Below the pieces are notes generated by a model, which saw nothing but the letters and a program-made list of their open reading frames with translations, searched no databases and was not told the DNA's origin. From assembly GCA_016938135.1 (NCBI GenBank), contig JAFGVD010000042.1:1-46106 (forward strand): 46,106 bases of DNA, given 5' to 3'. This document shows, in pieces, positions 32,728 through 41,589 of this stretch; position 1 is the first letter of the stretch, and each line of letters begins with the position of its first letter. This DNA comes from Coriobacteriia bacterium. Lineage in GTDB: Bacteria; Actinomycetota; Coriobacteriia; Anaerosomatales; Anaerosomataceae. Position numbers and translations under genes: made by a program.

Positions 32728-34386
32728 CTACTCCTCACGCATGGGGATGCGCACGCCGGTTGTCTCGGCCACTTCGACCGCCTTGTCATAGCCCGCGTCC
32801 ACGTGTCGGATGATGCCCATGCCCGGGTCATTGGTGAGCACGCGGCGAGTCTTCTCGGCAGCCAGGGGCGTTCCGTCGGCGACCGTCACCTGGCCGGCGT
32901 GGAGCGAGCGGCCTATGCCCACCCCGCCGCCGTGGTGGAACGACACCCACGTGGCGCCGGACGCGACGTTGATAAGCGCGTTGAGGATCGGCCAGTCGGC
33001 AACCGCGTCGCTCGTGTCCAGCATCGACTCGGTCTCGCGATACGGGCTGGCCACGCTGCCGCAGTCCAGGTGATCACGCCCGATGACGATGGGCGCGCTG
33101 ATGCGGCCGTCGGCGACCATCTCGTTGAAGCGAGCTCCCGCGACGTCGCGCTCGCCGTAGCCCAGCCAGCAGATGCGGGAGGGCAGTCCCTGGAACGCGA
33201 CCTTCTCCTGCGCTTGCGTGATCCAGCGGCGTAAGCCTTCGTTTTCCGGGAAGAGCTCGAGGATGGCCGCGTCGGTCGCGTGGATGTCGGCTGGGTCGCC
33301 GGAGAGCGCGGCCCAGCGGAACGGGCCTTTGCCCTCGCAAAACAGCGGCCGGATGTAGGCGGGCACGAAGCCGGGGAACTCCCAGGCACGCGTGTAGCCG
33401 CCCAGCTCGGCCTCCTTGCGGATGGAGTTGCCGTAGTCGAAGACCTCGGCGCCGGCGTCTTTGAAGCCCACCATCGCCTCCACGTGGCGCGCCATGGACT
33501 CGCGGGCACGGTCGATGAACTCCTCGGGCGCACGACCGGCGTACTCGTGCCACTCGGCCACACTCACGCCGATGGGCAGATACGCGAGCGGGTCGTGCGC
33601 GGACGTCTGGTCAGTCACGATGTCTACCTCGATGCCCCGGCGCAAAAGCTCCGGCAGCACCTCAGCGCAGTTGCCTTCGAGCCCCACGGAGAGCGGCCGG
33701 CCAGCAGCCTTCGCGGCGAGCACGCGTTTCACCGCGTCGTCCAGATCGCTCGTCCACTCATCCAGATAGCGGTCGTGCACGCGACGCTCCAGCCGGGCAG
33801 CGTCCACTTCCACCACGAGCACGACGCCTTCGTTCATCGTGACGGCAAGCGGCTGCGCGCCGCCCATGCCGCCGCACCCGCCGGTGAGTGTAAGCGTCCC
33901 GCGCAGCGAGCCGCCGAAGCTCTTCTCGGCGATTGCCGCGAAGGTCTCGTACGTGCCCTGCAAGATGCCCTGCGTGCCGATGTAGATCCAGCTGCCGGCG
34001 GTCATCTGGCCGTACATCATGAGCCCCAGCGCATCCAGGCGGCGGAACTCCTCCCATGTGGCCCACTCGCCCACCAGGTTGGAGTTGGCGATAAGGACGC
34101 GCGGCGCCCACTCATGCGTCTGCATGACGCCCACCGGCTTGCCCGACTGCACGAGCATCGTCTCGTCGGCCTTGAGCGTGGTGAGCGTGCGCAACAGGGC
34201 GTCGAAGCTCCTCCAGTCGCGCGCGGCCTTCCCGGAACCGCCGTAGACGACGAGGTCATCGGGCCGCTCGGCCACCTCGGGGTCGAGGTTGTTCATCAGC
34301 ATGCGCATGGCGGCCTCTTGTGGCCACCCCTGCGCGGTCAGCTCGCTCCCGCGCGGCGCGCGGACCGGACGTGCTCCCTGGCTCAT
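32728..34386 (-). CDS. hutU: Urocanate hydratase
   Basis: A 552-residue urocanase that uses tightly bound NAD+ as an electrophile to convert urocanate to imidazolonepropionate. Diagnostic parts: [12 protein letters not shown] near residue 45, [43 protein letters not shown] for NAD binding, and [12 protein letters not shown] with the catalytic-region Cys. Length fits the family (about 550-560). GGGGGAGG precedes the ATG and the gene follows hutH by 15 bases. Confidence 0.97.
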   Translation of the reverse strand: MSQGARPVRAPRGSELTAQGWPQEAAMRMLMNNLDPEVAERPDDLVVYGGSGKAARDWRSFDALLRTLTTLKADETMLVQSGKPVGVMQTHEWAPRVLIANSNLVGEWATWEEFRRLDALGLMMYGQMTAGSWIYIGTQGILQGTYETFAAIAEKSFGGSLRGTLTLTGGCGGMGGAQPLAVTMNEGVVLVVEVDAARLERRVHDRYLDEWTSDLDDAVKRVLAAKAAGRPLSVGLEGNCAEVLPELLRRGIEVDIVTDQTSAHDPLAYLPIGVSVAEWHEYAGRAPEEFIDRARESMARHVEAMVGFKDAGAEVFDYGNSIRKEAELGGYTRAWEFPGFVPAYIRPLFCEGKGPFRWAALSGDPADIHATDAAILELFPENEGLRRWITQAQEKVAFQGLPSRICWLGYGERDVAGARFNEMVADGRISAPIVIGRDHLDCGSVASPYRETESMLDTSDAVADWPILNALINVASGATWVSFHHGGGVGIGRSLHAGQVTVADGTPLAAEKTRRVLTNDPGMGIIRHVDAGYDKAVEVAETTGVRIPMREE

Positions 34387-34401
34387 CGCGATATCCTCCC
34401 C

Positions 34402-35940
34402 CTACTCCAGCTTGCCTACAGCGCTTTCTGCCGCCGAGACGACCGCGCCAGTCGTGACGAGCGTGTACGCCGCCTCGATCTCCGGTGCGAGGTGCCTGTC
34501 CGGTCCGGGTCCGGCAACATGCTCCCGTACCAATGCCCGCACAGCTTCTGTACCCGCCGCCGGCGTGAGCGGTGCGCGGAAATCCAGCGCCCGCGCAGCG
34601 GTGAGCAGCTCGATAGCCAGCACTCGCGACAGCCCATCGACACTGCGCCGCAGTTTGCGGGCAGCGCTCCAACCCATCGAAACGTGGTCTTCTTGCATCG
34701 CCGAGGACGGGATCGAGTCCACGCTGGACGGCATCGCCAGGCGCTTCATCTCACTCACGATCCCGGCGGCCGTGTACTGCGCGATCATGTGGCCCGAGTC
34801 CACACCGGGGTCGTCCGCCAGAAACGGCGGCAGTCCGTGACTGCGCGAGGTGTCTAGCATGCGATCGGTGCGTCTCTCGGCCATAGAAGCGAGGTCGGCA
34901 GCCACAATCGACAGGAAATCAAGCACGTAAGCGATAGGCGCACCGTGGAAGTTGCCGTTCGATTCAACGCGCCCGTCAGGCAGCACCACCGGGTTATCGA
35001 TCGCCGAGGAAAGCTCGCACTCGGCCACGGTCGTCGCGTGCGTGAGCGTGTCACGCACAGCGCCCGCCACCTGCGGCGCGCAACGCAGCGAGTACGCGTC
35101 TTGCACGCGCACGTCGCCCCCGCGATGCGATGCGACTATCTCCGAGCCCGCAAGCAGCTTCATGATGTTTCTTGCCGAGGCGGCCTGGCCGCACTGCGGG
35201 CGCAGCTCCTGCAGCTCCGGCGCAAAGACCCGGTCTGTGCCCAGCAACGCCTCGATGCTCATTGCGGCGGTGATGTCGGCGACCTTCGCAAGAGACCGCA
35301 TGTCCGCGATCGCGAGCACCAGCATGCCCAGCATGCCGTCGGTGCCGTTGATGAGCGCAAGCCCTTCCTTCTCCTCGAACTGAACGGGTGTCAGCCCTGC
35401 CTCGGCGAGCGCCTCTGCGGCACACAACCGACGGCCGTCCTCCATATCCACGACGCCCTCGCCCATCAGCGCAAGGGCGCAATGCGCGAGCGGCGCCAGG
35501 TCTCCGGAGCATCCCAGCGAGCCGTACTCGGGCACGCACGGCGAGATCTGCGCGCTCACCATCGCGGCATACGCGCGAGCGGTGCTCAGCCTGACGCCGG
35601 TCCTGCCCGTAGCCAGTGTGGAGAGCCTCAGCAGCATGAGAGCACGAACGACCTCGGGCTCCACGCAGTCGCCCGTCCCGGCCGCGTGCGATCGCACGAG
35701 CGAACGCTGCAGCTGGTGGCGCTTCTCGGGCTCGATGTAGGTCGTGGCCAGCGCACCAAAGCCGGTGCTGACGCCGTAGACCGGTTGCCCGGAGCCGGCA
35801 AGCCGGTCGATGTGGGTCCTGCTATCCTCTATCGCCGCCACCGCTTCGGCAGAAAGCTCCACCGTGGCATCGCCCCGCGCCACCGCGATCACATCATCGA
35901 ACGCTACCGGACCCGTCCCCACCACGACCGTTGCTCCCAT
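34402..35940 (-). CDS. hutH: Histidine ammonia-lyase
   Basis: A 512-residue enzyme that removes ammonia from L-histidine to give trans-urocanate. The MIO cofactor site is Cys144-Ser145-Gly146 in GSLGCSGDLAPLAH, where the classical tripeptide is Ala-Ser-Gly; other active-site regions YGVSTGFG, NGTDGM, DAYSLRCAPQV and QEDHVSMG are intact. The start MGATVVVG was chosen over one 14 codons earlier because GGGGGAGG lies upstream within a good distance and the family starts there. First gene of the hut operon, divergent from the hutG-like gene. Confidence 0.95.
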   Translation of the reverse strand: MGATVVVGTGPVAFDDVIAVARGDATVELSAEAVAAIEDSRTHIDRLAGSGQPVYGVSTGFGALATTYIEPEKRHQLQRSLVRSHAAGTGDCVEPEVVRALMLLRLSTLATGRTGVRLSTARAYAAMVSAQISPCVPEYGSLGCSGDLAPLAHCALALMGEGVVDMEDGRRLCAAEALAEAGLTPVQFEEKEGLALINGTDGMLGMLVLAIADMRSLAKVADITAAMSIEALLGTDRVFAPELQELRPQCGQAASARNIMKLLAGSEIVASHRGGDVRVQDAYSLRCAPQVAGAVRDTLTHATTVAECELSSAIDNPVVLPDGRVESNGNFHGAPIAYVLDFLSIVAADLASMAERRTDRMLDTSRSHGLPPFLADDPGVDSGHMIAQYTAAGIVSEMKRLAMPSSVDSIPSSAMQEDHVSMGWSAARKLRRSVDGLSRVLAIELLTAARALDFRAPLTPAAGTEAVRALVREHVAGPGPDRHLAPEIEAAYTLVTTGAVVSAAESAVGKLE

Positions 35941-36053
35941 GGGCTGTGCTGCCTCCCCCGTGCTGCGCCGCTGTTGTGGCAACTATGCGCTGTTGGTACA
36001 TACTCGATATAGCGTATACCTTCGACCGCCGTTCGAGGAAAAGGGAGTTCGCC
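35941..36053. promoter_or_regulatory. Divergent hutH / hutG control region
   Basis: This 113-base region is distinctly AT-richer at 35990-36020. On the plus strand TTGGTA (35993-35998) and TATACC (36015-36020) are 16 bases apart and could drive the hutG-like gene. GGTACATAC and GCGTATACC form a rough inverted repeat across the same stretch, a candidate operator. The hutH promoter on the other strand is not resolved. Confidence 0.4.
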
Positions 36054-36968
36054 ATGGTTGCCCCCGTGTTCCAAGACGATCCGCTGTGGCCTAGAGCCGG
36101 ACACTGGATCGAACCGGTGCCCGACGCCATGACGCACGGCGACCTGGCACTTATCGGCGTGCCCGCTCATGAGACCTCGCTCTCCCCGACCGATGCCGAT
36201 GCCACTCCGGCTGCTGTCCGAGAAGCCCTCATGCGCTACTCCACATATTCCGCTATCCGTGATGTGGACGTCTCGGCGCTGCGTGCATACGACCTGGGGG
36301 ATGTGACGGAGCCCGACGGTCCCGAAGGAGAGCAGCGCGTCCGGGAGTCCATAGCCGAAGCGGCCTGGCGCTTCCGCCTCCTGCTGGCGATAGGCGGCGA
36401 CAACTCGATCACATACCCCGTGATGCACGGACTTGTGGGCGAGGGCCTTGGCGAGTGCGGTCTCATCACGGTGGATGCCCACCACGACCTGCGCGACGGC
36501 GCCAGCAACGGCTCTCCGGTGCGGCGGCTGGTGGAAGCAGGGCTGCCTGGCTCTCACATCGTGCAGATAGGCATCGCGGATTTTGCGAACTCCGCGGCGT
36601 ACGCCACCCGTGCCCGGGAGCTGGGAATCACGGTTGTCCCGCGCGCGCAGCTGCGCGACCGCCCGCTTGAAGAGATCGCCGCCCGTGCGCTGGATACCGC
36701 CGGACACGGTGGACGTCCGGTCTTCGTCGACCTCGATGTGGACGTGTGCGACCGAGCCGCGGCTCCGGGATGTCCGGCGTCCGCTCCTGGCGGTATCTCC
36801 GCAGATGAACTGCGTCAGCTCGCCTATTTCTTTGGCCGAGACGAACGTGTTCGTGGCATCGACATCACCGAGGTGGACGCAACCGCGGATACCCCCGACG
36901 GACGCACCGTGCGCCTGGCGGCGCTACTCGTGCTGGAAGCAGCAGCCGGACTCGCAGCGCGAGCGTGA
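36054..36968 (+). CDS. hutG: Arginase-family hydrolase, probable formimidoylglutamase
   Basis: A 304-residue ureohydrolase. Metal-site motifs: AIGGDNSITYP, where the usual GGDHS His is Asn; VDAHHDLRDG; and DLDVDVCDRAAAPG. The partially altered site is compatible with formimidoylglutamase, which would release formamide and glutamate as the last step of histidine breakdown; agmatinase or guanidinobutyrase are the alternatives. The start MVAPVFQDD follows AAGGGAG by six bases. Divergence from hutH supports the hut role. No FTCD or HutF-type gene is nearby. Confidence 0.8.
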   Translation: MVAPVFQDDPLWPRAGHWIEPVPDAMTHGDLALIGVPAHETSLSPTDADATPAAVREALMRYSTYSAIRDVDVSALRAYDLGDVTEPDGPEGEQRVRESIAEAAWRFRLLLAIGGDNSITYPVMHGLVGEGLGECGLITVDAHHDLRDGASNGSPVRRLVEAGLPGSHIVQIGIADFANSAAYATRARELGITVVPRAQLRDRPLEEIAARALDTAGHGGRPVFVDLDVDVCDRAAAPGCPASAPGGISADELRQLAYFFGRDERVRGIDITEVDATADTPDGRTVRLAALLVLEAAAGLAARA

Positions 36969-37012
36969 CCGCCGCCTAAGCTCGGCGCGTCGATCCAGCG
37001 CCGTACGGCCGG

Positions 37013-37651
37013 CTACCCTACCGCGGCGACCGCTCGTACCGGTGAACCGTCTGCGTGGCGGAAACGCAGCGGATAGCACGAGAACGCGAAGTCCTCGCCG
37101 ATCAGCGCATCCAGGCTGCCGAGGTTCTCGATGATGAGGACCTCGGCGCCCAGCAACACGTTGTGCACGCGCATCTCGCTCACCCCTACCGGATCCACGG
37201 AGATCGCATCCACTCCAACGCCTTTGATGCCCAGGCCTACCAGCCACTGCGCGGCTTCAGGCGTCAGCGTGGGAAAGCCCTCGAAGTAGCCGGGCAAGTC
37301 CCACAGCGAGTGCCATCCGGTGTCAAACAGAACGAAGTCGGCGGCCTCGATACGCGCGCGATAGGGCCCCAGCGCCTCAACGCCTATGGTGCCGCCGTCC
37401 ACTCCCCGGGCATCGACCACGCACGCAGGCCCGACGAACGCGTCAACAGGATACTCATCGAGCGTCCTCCCGCCAGCGATCAGGTGCGCGGGAGCATCCA
37501 TATGGGTGCCGGTGTGCGTGAACATCACAATCTCGTGCTCAAGGAACCCCTGTTCCTCGATGGACGCACCCACTCTGAAGCGCGGCGGGTCGGTATCCGG
37601 GTACACGGGCATGGCGGGTTCTATCATTCGGGTGAGATCGTGATAACGCAC
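37013..37651 (-). CDS. Cyclase-family / kynurenine-formamidase-like hydrolase
   Basis: A 212-residue member of the KynB/cyclase family. The signature FTHTGTHMDAPAHL (HxGTHxDxPxH) at about residues 45-60 binds two Zn or Mn ions. DTGWHSLWD and the C-terminal NLGSLDAL region are also typical. The GTG start (VRYHDLTRMIEPAMPVYPD) has GGAG five bases ahead. Members hydrolyse N-formylkynurenine, cyclic amides or lactones; the true substrate is unknown. It follows the membrane protein by 20 bases. Confidence 0.83.
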   Translation of the reverse strand: MRYHDLTRMIEPAMPVYPDTDPPRFRVGASIEEQGFLEHEIVMFTHTGTHMDAPAHLIAGGRTLDEYPVDAFVGPACVVDARGVDGGTIGVEALGPYRARIEAADFVLFDTGWHSLWDLPGYFEGFPTLTPEAAQWLVGLGIKGVGVDAISVDPVGVSEMRVHNVLLGAEVLIIENLGSLDALIGEDFAFSCYPLRFRHADGSPVRAVAAVG

Positions 37652-37671
37652 GCGCGCTCCTTCTTCTGCTG

Positions 37672-38691
37672 TCAGTCTGCGTTGGGATGCAGCCGATTCT
37701 TGACCGGCGGCAGCAGGCTCACAGCCCACAGCGCTGCCGCGGTCACGAACACGAGGCCGTACTCGGTCACCGGGATGAAGCTGACCTGGTAGATCTGCCC
37801 CAGCCGCTCGGTGGAGAAGGTCCCGCTCGGATAGAACGTGTACAGGCCGAGGCAGAGCAACAGATATGCCGCCGAGGCAAGCCGGATAGACCACTTCGGC
37901 AAGCCGAGGCCATAGATCTGCGTGACGATGAAGATGGTCATGAATCCGGTGAGAAACATCGTCCAGATGATGGACTGCTGGGTGTAGAAAGCCACCGACG
38001 CACCGTGGAACATGACCAGGATCTCCAGCGCCAACGTCCAGTACTTGTTGGTGTGAATCCTGGTGCGGGCCAGCGAGAGCTGGATGAACAGCAGGAACAT
38101 GTAGAAGAAGCCCACCACGTGCGCCCACTCGCTCACCACCGGATGGAACCAGAAGGTGTAGATGGCCGCCCATGCGATGTAGTAGGTGTGGCTCATGCTG
38201 GTGAGGCGGACACCGTCTTTGGGCAGCGGCACCTTGCGACCGAAGAACAGCCCTCGCCAGCGGTTCTTCATGATGAGGATCATCACCAGCATGAAGATGA
38301 CCGAGTACTGAGAGCTCCAGATGGGGACGTCTTGGGCCAGACCGTCGTAGAAGAGCGCGGTCTGCGCGAAGTGAGCGACGACGGCGACCGCACTGACGCC
38401 CAGCAGCCACCAGTTCCACTTCGACAGAGAACCGTCGCTGCGCTTCCTGGACGCATTGAGCCGGTAGATGAGGTACCACACGACCAGCTGATGGATCAGA
38501 TACGGCATCCATACCGAGAGCCGGGTGATCCATGTGGGATCAGGAAGCTTCCACAGATACCAGCTGGCGCCCTGATCCGGCAGCAGCCCCACATCAGGCA
38601 CCAGGGTCGCATCGAACAGCGGTATCAACGCGGCAGTCACAAGCGCAACCAGCACAGACCACTTGAGAACGCCTCTGACCGGCTTGCCCAC
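37672..38691 (-). CDS. Polytopic membrane protein of unknown function
   Basis: A 339-residue integral membrane protein with about nine helices and many Trp and Tyr residues at the interfaces. I do not recognise a family. Several His are within or near helices (MSHTYYIAWAA, FWFHPVVSEWAH, LVMFHGASVAFY), which may be for metal, heme or quinone. The start is GTG with GGGAGG upstream. Its link with the cyclase-type hydrolase suggests co-expression but not a function. Confidence 0.68.
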   Translation of the reverse strand: MGKPVRGVLKWSVLVALVTAALIPLFDATLVPDVGLLPDQGASWYLWKLPDPTWITRLSVWMPYLIHQLVVWYLIYRLNASRKRSDGSLSKWNWWLLGVSAVAVVAHFAQTALFYDGLAQDVPIWSSQYSVIFMLVMILIMKNRWRGLFFGRKVPLPKDGVRLTSMSHTYYIAWAAIYTFWFHPVVSEWAHVVGFFYMFLLFIQLSLARTRIHTNKYWTLALEILVMFHGASVAFYTQQSIIWTMFLTGFMTIFIVTQIYGLGLPKWSIRLASAAYLLLCLGLYTFYPSGTFSTERLGQIYQVSFIPVTEYGLVFVTAAALWAVSLLPPVKNRLHPNAD

Positions 38692-38712
38692 GATGACCTC
38701 CCTGATCGCCTT

Positions 38713-39048
38713 CTACGCCCTCTTCACGAACTCCGACTTCAGCGAGATAGCGCCGATACCAGCGATCTTGCAGTCGATGTTGTGGTCGCCTTCGACAAGG
38801 CGGATGTTCCTGACCTTGGTGCCGATCTTGGCTGCCGAGGAAGTGCCTTTGACCTTGAGGTCCTTTATCAGAGTAACCGTGTCGCCGTCGTTCAGCACGT
38901 TGCCGTAGGCGTCGTGTACCACGAGCCCGGCAAGACCCGCATCGGCGCCGATCGGCCAGTCATGTCCGCACTCCGGACACACATACAAGACGCCATCGTC
39001 GTAGACGTACTCCGAGCCGCATGTAGGACAGGTAGGGGTTTCGCTCAA
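38713..39048 (-). CDS. PhnA-family zinc-ribbon protein
   Basis: A 111-residue protein with an N-terminal zinc ribbon (CPTCGSEY then CPECGHDW) and a C-terminal SH3-like barrel with [38 protein letters not shown] and [11 protein letters not shown], all diagnostic of the YjdM/PhnA (alkylphosphonate-utilisation-named) family. Its cellular role is unclear despite the name. The start is taken as TTG (LSETPTC); there is no ATG in frame after the tRNA and no strong ribosome site. Confidence 0.87.
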   Translation of the reverse strand: MSETPTCPTCGSEYVYDDGVLYVCPECGHDWPIGADAGLAGLVVHDAYGNVLNDGDTVTLIKDLKVKGTSSAAKIGTKVRNIRLVEGDHNIDCKIAGIGAISLKSEFVKRA

Positions 39049-39105
39049 GATGCACCGCTTTCGTGGAGGGATTGCCAGGGACGCCCGCAGATGATAGCAG
39101 ACACA

Positions 39106-39135
39106 AGAGACCGCAGCGTCGCCGCTGCGGTCTCT
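39106..39135 (-). terminator. Hairpin 3' of tRNA-Val
   Basis: AGAGACCGCAGC and GCTGCGGTCTCT pair perfectly (12 bp) around a GTCGCC loop, eight bases past the tRNA-Val CCA on the minus strand. The following TTGTGT is a poor T-run, so termination may be partial and the phnA gene could be read from upstream. Confidence 0.65.
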
Positions 39136-39143
39136 GGATTCAC

Positions 39144-39218
39144 TGGTGGGCGATGAGGGATTTGAACCCCCGACCTTGTGCGTGTAAAGCACCTGCGCTC
39201 CCGCTGCGCCAATCGCCC
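39144..39218 (-). tRNA. tRNA-Val (anticodon UAC)
   Basis: A 75-base cloverleaf: acceptor GGGCGAT/ATCGCCC, D arm GCGC/GCGC, anticodon loop TTTACAC (anticodon TAC) on a stem with a G-A mismatch at its first position (27-43), T arm GGGGG-TTCAAAT-CCCTC, discriminator A, and an encoded CCA. Confidence 0.94.
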
Positions 39219-39260
39219 GTATGATGTTGCTACCCGCTAGGCGGGCTCACGTATTGTATC

Positions 39261-39692
39261 CTACGCACCGCTTTCAAGCACGCCCTTGAGACGTTCGAAA
39301 TCAGCGTCCGCCACGCGGTCGACCGCCTGCTGGATATAGCGCTCCATCATGGTGAGCGCGCCTTTGAGTTCTACCGTGACAGACGCATCGAAGCGTGTGC
39401 CGGTGCCTTCCGCCTTGAAGTCCAGGCAACCATGGGCGTGAACGCCGCCGTGAGCCTTGATGCAGATGCGCTCTCCGGGAACGAAGTCCGTGATCTGGAA
39501 GTTGGCATCAAGGGTGCGGCCCTGATAGGCGATACGCTGACGGATGTGCGTGCCAACGCCCTCTTTGACCTCGCCCACCGTCTGCGTATCAAGCAGCTCG
39601 CTTCTCCACTCGGCATGCCGGGAGAAATCCGCAACGTACCAGAAGACGTCAGCTACAGGCCGGTCGATGTAGACGGACTTCCGTGTCCTCAT
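39261..39692 (-). CDS. SRPBCC (START-like) domain protein
   Basis: A 143-residue polyketide-cyclase/SRPBCC-fold protein: VYIDRPVADVFWYVADFSRHAEW at the N-terminus, a core of beta strands, and a long C-terminal helix (AVDRVADADFERLKGVLE). The fold binds hydrophobic ligands; no catalytic residues can be assigned. It is the last gene of the operon that begins with the HTH gene at 45892 and lies six bases after the small membrane protein. Confidence 0.85.
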   Translation of the reverse strand: MRTRKSVYIDRPVADVFWYVADFSRHAEWRSELLDTQTVGEVKEGVGTHIRQRIAYQGRTLDANFQITDFVPGERICIKAHGGVHAHGCLDFKAEGTGTRFDASVTVELKGALTMMERYIQQAVDRVADADFERLKGVLESGA

Positions 39693-39698
39693 GATGCA

Positions 39699-39926
39699 TC
39701 ATCTGCCTCTGGTTCTCAGGCCAAGGCCTGTGAGAACAAGCCCTGAGCCGAGCGCGATGGTGGCGATGCCGGGACCGGGACACACCAGCATGGGGATACC
39801 CACCAACACCAGCACAACGCCGATGCCAACGATCAGGCAGCCGCATCCGGGACGTTCGATGCCATCGTCTTGCGGCACCTCGTCCTCGATTATCTGGGCC
39901 ACAACGGGTGTCACTTCGGTTTCCAT
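39699..39926 (-). CDS. Small membrane protein (PGPGIA-type)
   Basis: A 75-residue protein with an acidic N-terminus, Cys-Gly-Cys (CGC) at the membrane entry, and two hydrophobic segments (LIVGIGVVLVLVGIPMLVC and IATIALGSGLVLTGLGL) linked by PGPG, a likely tight hairpin. Function unknown. The start METEVT is chosen over a GTG eight codons earlier (39950); neither has a convincing ribosome site. Confidence 0.6.
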   Translation of the reverse strand: METEVTPVVAQIIEDEVPQDDGIERPGCGCLIVGIGVVLVLVGIPMLVCPGPGIATIALGSGLVLTGLGLRTRGR

Positions 39927-39957
39927 ACTCTGATGATACCCGTCGCTCACCCCGCGT

Positions 39958-41589
39958 CTACCGCGTGCCGGAAACAGCCGTCAACAACGCCTCGGCACAA
40001 CGGATCCCGTCCACGGCGGAGGACATGATGCCCCCTGCGTAGCCGGCGCCCTCGCCGCACGGATAGATGCCGCGGATGTTGGACTGGAGCGAGTCGTCGC
40101 GTTGCACGCGTACGGGCGATGAGGAACGGGTCTCCACTCCCGTAAGAAGCGAGTCGGGTTTGGTGAAGCCGCGCATCTTGCGGTCGAAGATGGGCGCCGC
40201 TTCGCGAAGCGCCGCCACTGCAAACTCCGGAAGGCAGCAAGCAAGGTCCGTATAGGCGACACCCAGCGAATACGTGGGCTCAACACCGCCAGCCGCCGAG
40301 GAAGGCACTCCTTGCATGAAGTCGCCAAGGAGCTGCGCGGGCGCACGGAAATCGCGACCGCCAAGCTCGTATGCGGCGCGCTCCCACGTGCGCTGGAACT
40401 CGACGCCAGCCAGCGGATGCGTGCTGGGGAAGTCGGCTGGCCCTACGTTCACCAGAAAAGCCGAGTTAGCGTTGACGCCTTCGCGCGCGAATCGGCTCAT
40501 GCCGTTGGTGACCACACCGCCGGGCTCGCTAGCCGCGGCCACGACCTCGCCACCCGGGCACATGCAGAAGGTGTAGACCGACCGGCCGGAGCGCAGGTGG
40601 CACGAGAGCTTGTACTCTGCCGCCCCCAGCGCGGGGTGAGTGGCGGCACCGCCGTACTGCGCCCGGTTCACGACGCGCTGGAGGTGCTCGATGCGCACGC
40701 CTATCGAGAACGCCTTCTGCGACATCGCAGCTCCGCGTGCGTGCAGCATCTCCAGGGTGTCTCGCGCACTATGACCGACAGCGAGGACAAGCGTGTCAGC
40801 CGCAATCTCTTCTCGGCCGTGGGCGGTCCGGATGACGATGGCCGTGAGTGCACCGTCGGCGCCCAGGACGAGGTCGGCCAGGCGCGTTTTGAAGCGGACT
40901 TCTCCGCCCAGCGACTCGATCTCCTCACGCAAGCGACGCACGGCGCCTGTGAGGTGATCCGTCCCGATGTGCGGCTTGGCCTGCCACAAGATCTCCTCGG
41001 GAGCGCCCGCGTCTGCAAGCGCCTCCAGCACTGTGCGGATGCGCGGATTCTTGATGTTGGTGGTGAGCTTTCCGTCCGAGAAGGTACCGGCGCCACCCTC
41101 GCCGAACTGGATGTTGGAGTCCGGATCCAGCACGCCGTCGCGCACGAACGCGCTCCACGCGCGTATGCGCTCGTCCACCGGCGCGCCCCGTTCCAGCACG
41201 AGCGGCCGTGCACCTGCGCGCGCCAGCGTAAGGGCCGCGAACAGCCCGGCCGGACCGGTGCCCACCACCACTGGGCGCAGCGCGGGGGCGGCGGCAAGCC
41301 GCGGAGCCGCGGGCGCTTGCGGAGCCTCTGCGACGTAGACGTCGCTGTCAGCGATGCGCGCCACGACGGCGGCCTCGCTCTCACCAGCCGCCGCAAGCGT
41401 CACGCCCAGCGTCGCCACGAAGTGCACGTTGGACTTGCGGCGCGCGTCAACGGAGCGCTTGAGGAGCTTCACGAGCTCGATGCGCTCCTCGGCCACACCA
41501 AGGCGACGTGCCGCGGTGGCGCGCATCTGCGTCTCGCCGGTGGGCAGACCCGCCGAGAGGGGCAGCGCGAGGTTGCGGATCTCGATCAC
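39958..41589 (-). CDS. FAD-dependent dehydrogenase (COG2509-type)
   Basis: A 543-residue flavoprotein of the uncharacterised FAD-dependent dehydrogenase group. The first 95 residues form an N-terminal domain, and the Rossmann dinucleotide site is VVVGTGPAGLFAALTLARAG (about 108-127). Further marks: FGEGGAGTFSDGKLTT, HSARDTLEMLHARG, and the C-terminal GIYPCGEGAGYAGGIMSSAVDG, which contacts FAD. The Cys residues (LSCHLRSGRSVYTFCMCPGG) may be redox active. The GTG start overlaps the upstream BaiN-type gene stop. Substrate unknown. Confidence 0.86.
   Translation of the reverse strand: MIEIRNLALPLSAGLPTGETQMRATAARRLGVAEERIELVKLLKRSVDARRKSNVHFVATLGVTLAAAGESEAAVVARIADSDVYVAEAPQAPAAPRLAAAPALRPVVVGTGPAGLFAALTLARAGARPLVLERGAPVDERIRAWSAFVRDGVLDPDSNIQFGEGGAGTFSDGKLTTNIKNPRIRTVLEALADAGAPEEILWQAKPHIGTDHLTGAVRRLREEIESLGGEVRFKTRLADLVLGADGALTAIVIRTAHGREEIAADTLVLAVGHSARDTLEMLHARGAAMSQKAFSIGVRIEHLQRVVNRAQYGGAATHPALGAAEYKLSCHLRSGRSVYTFCMCPGGEVVAAASEPGGVVTNGMSRFAREGVNANSAFLVNVGPADFPSTHPLAGVEFQRTWERAAYELGGRDFRAPAQLLGDFMQGVPSSAAGGVEPTYSLGVAYTDLACCLPEFAVAALREAAPIFDRKMRGFTKPDSLLTGVETRSSSPVRVQRDDSLQSNIRGIYPCGEGAGYAGGIMSSAVDGIRCAEALLTAVSGTR

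Noticed and set aside
33280-34857. Long plus-strand frame opposite hutU and hutH
   Set aside because: The minus-strand enzymes are certain; the plus-strand product is low-complexity and without family signals.
37652-38533. Extension of the cyclase-family gene far upstream into the membrane-protein gene
   Set aside because: The cyclase domain begins at the GTG at 37651 with a good ribosome site; the extra residues are an out-of-frame copy of the membrane protein.
39049-39192. N-terminal extension of the PhnA-like protein
   Set aside because: It would be translated from within tRNA-Val and its terminator; the family starts close to the zinc ribbon.
39170-39200. tRNA-Val as a pseudogene because of a G-A mismatch in the anticodon stem
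   Set aside because: All other stems, invariant bases and the CCA are intact; one mismatch at 27-43 is tolerated.
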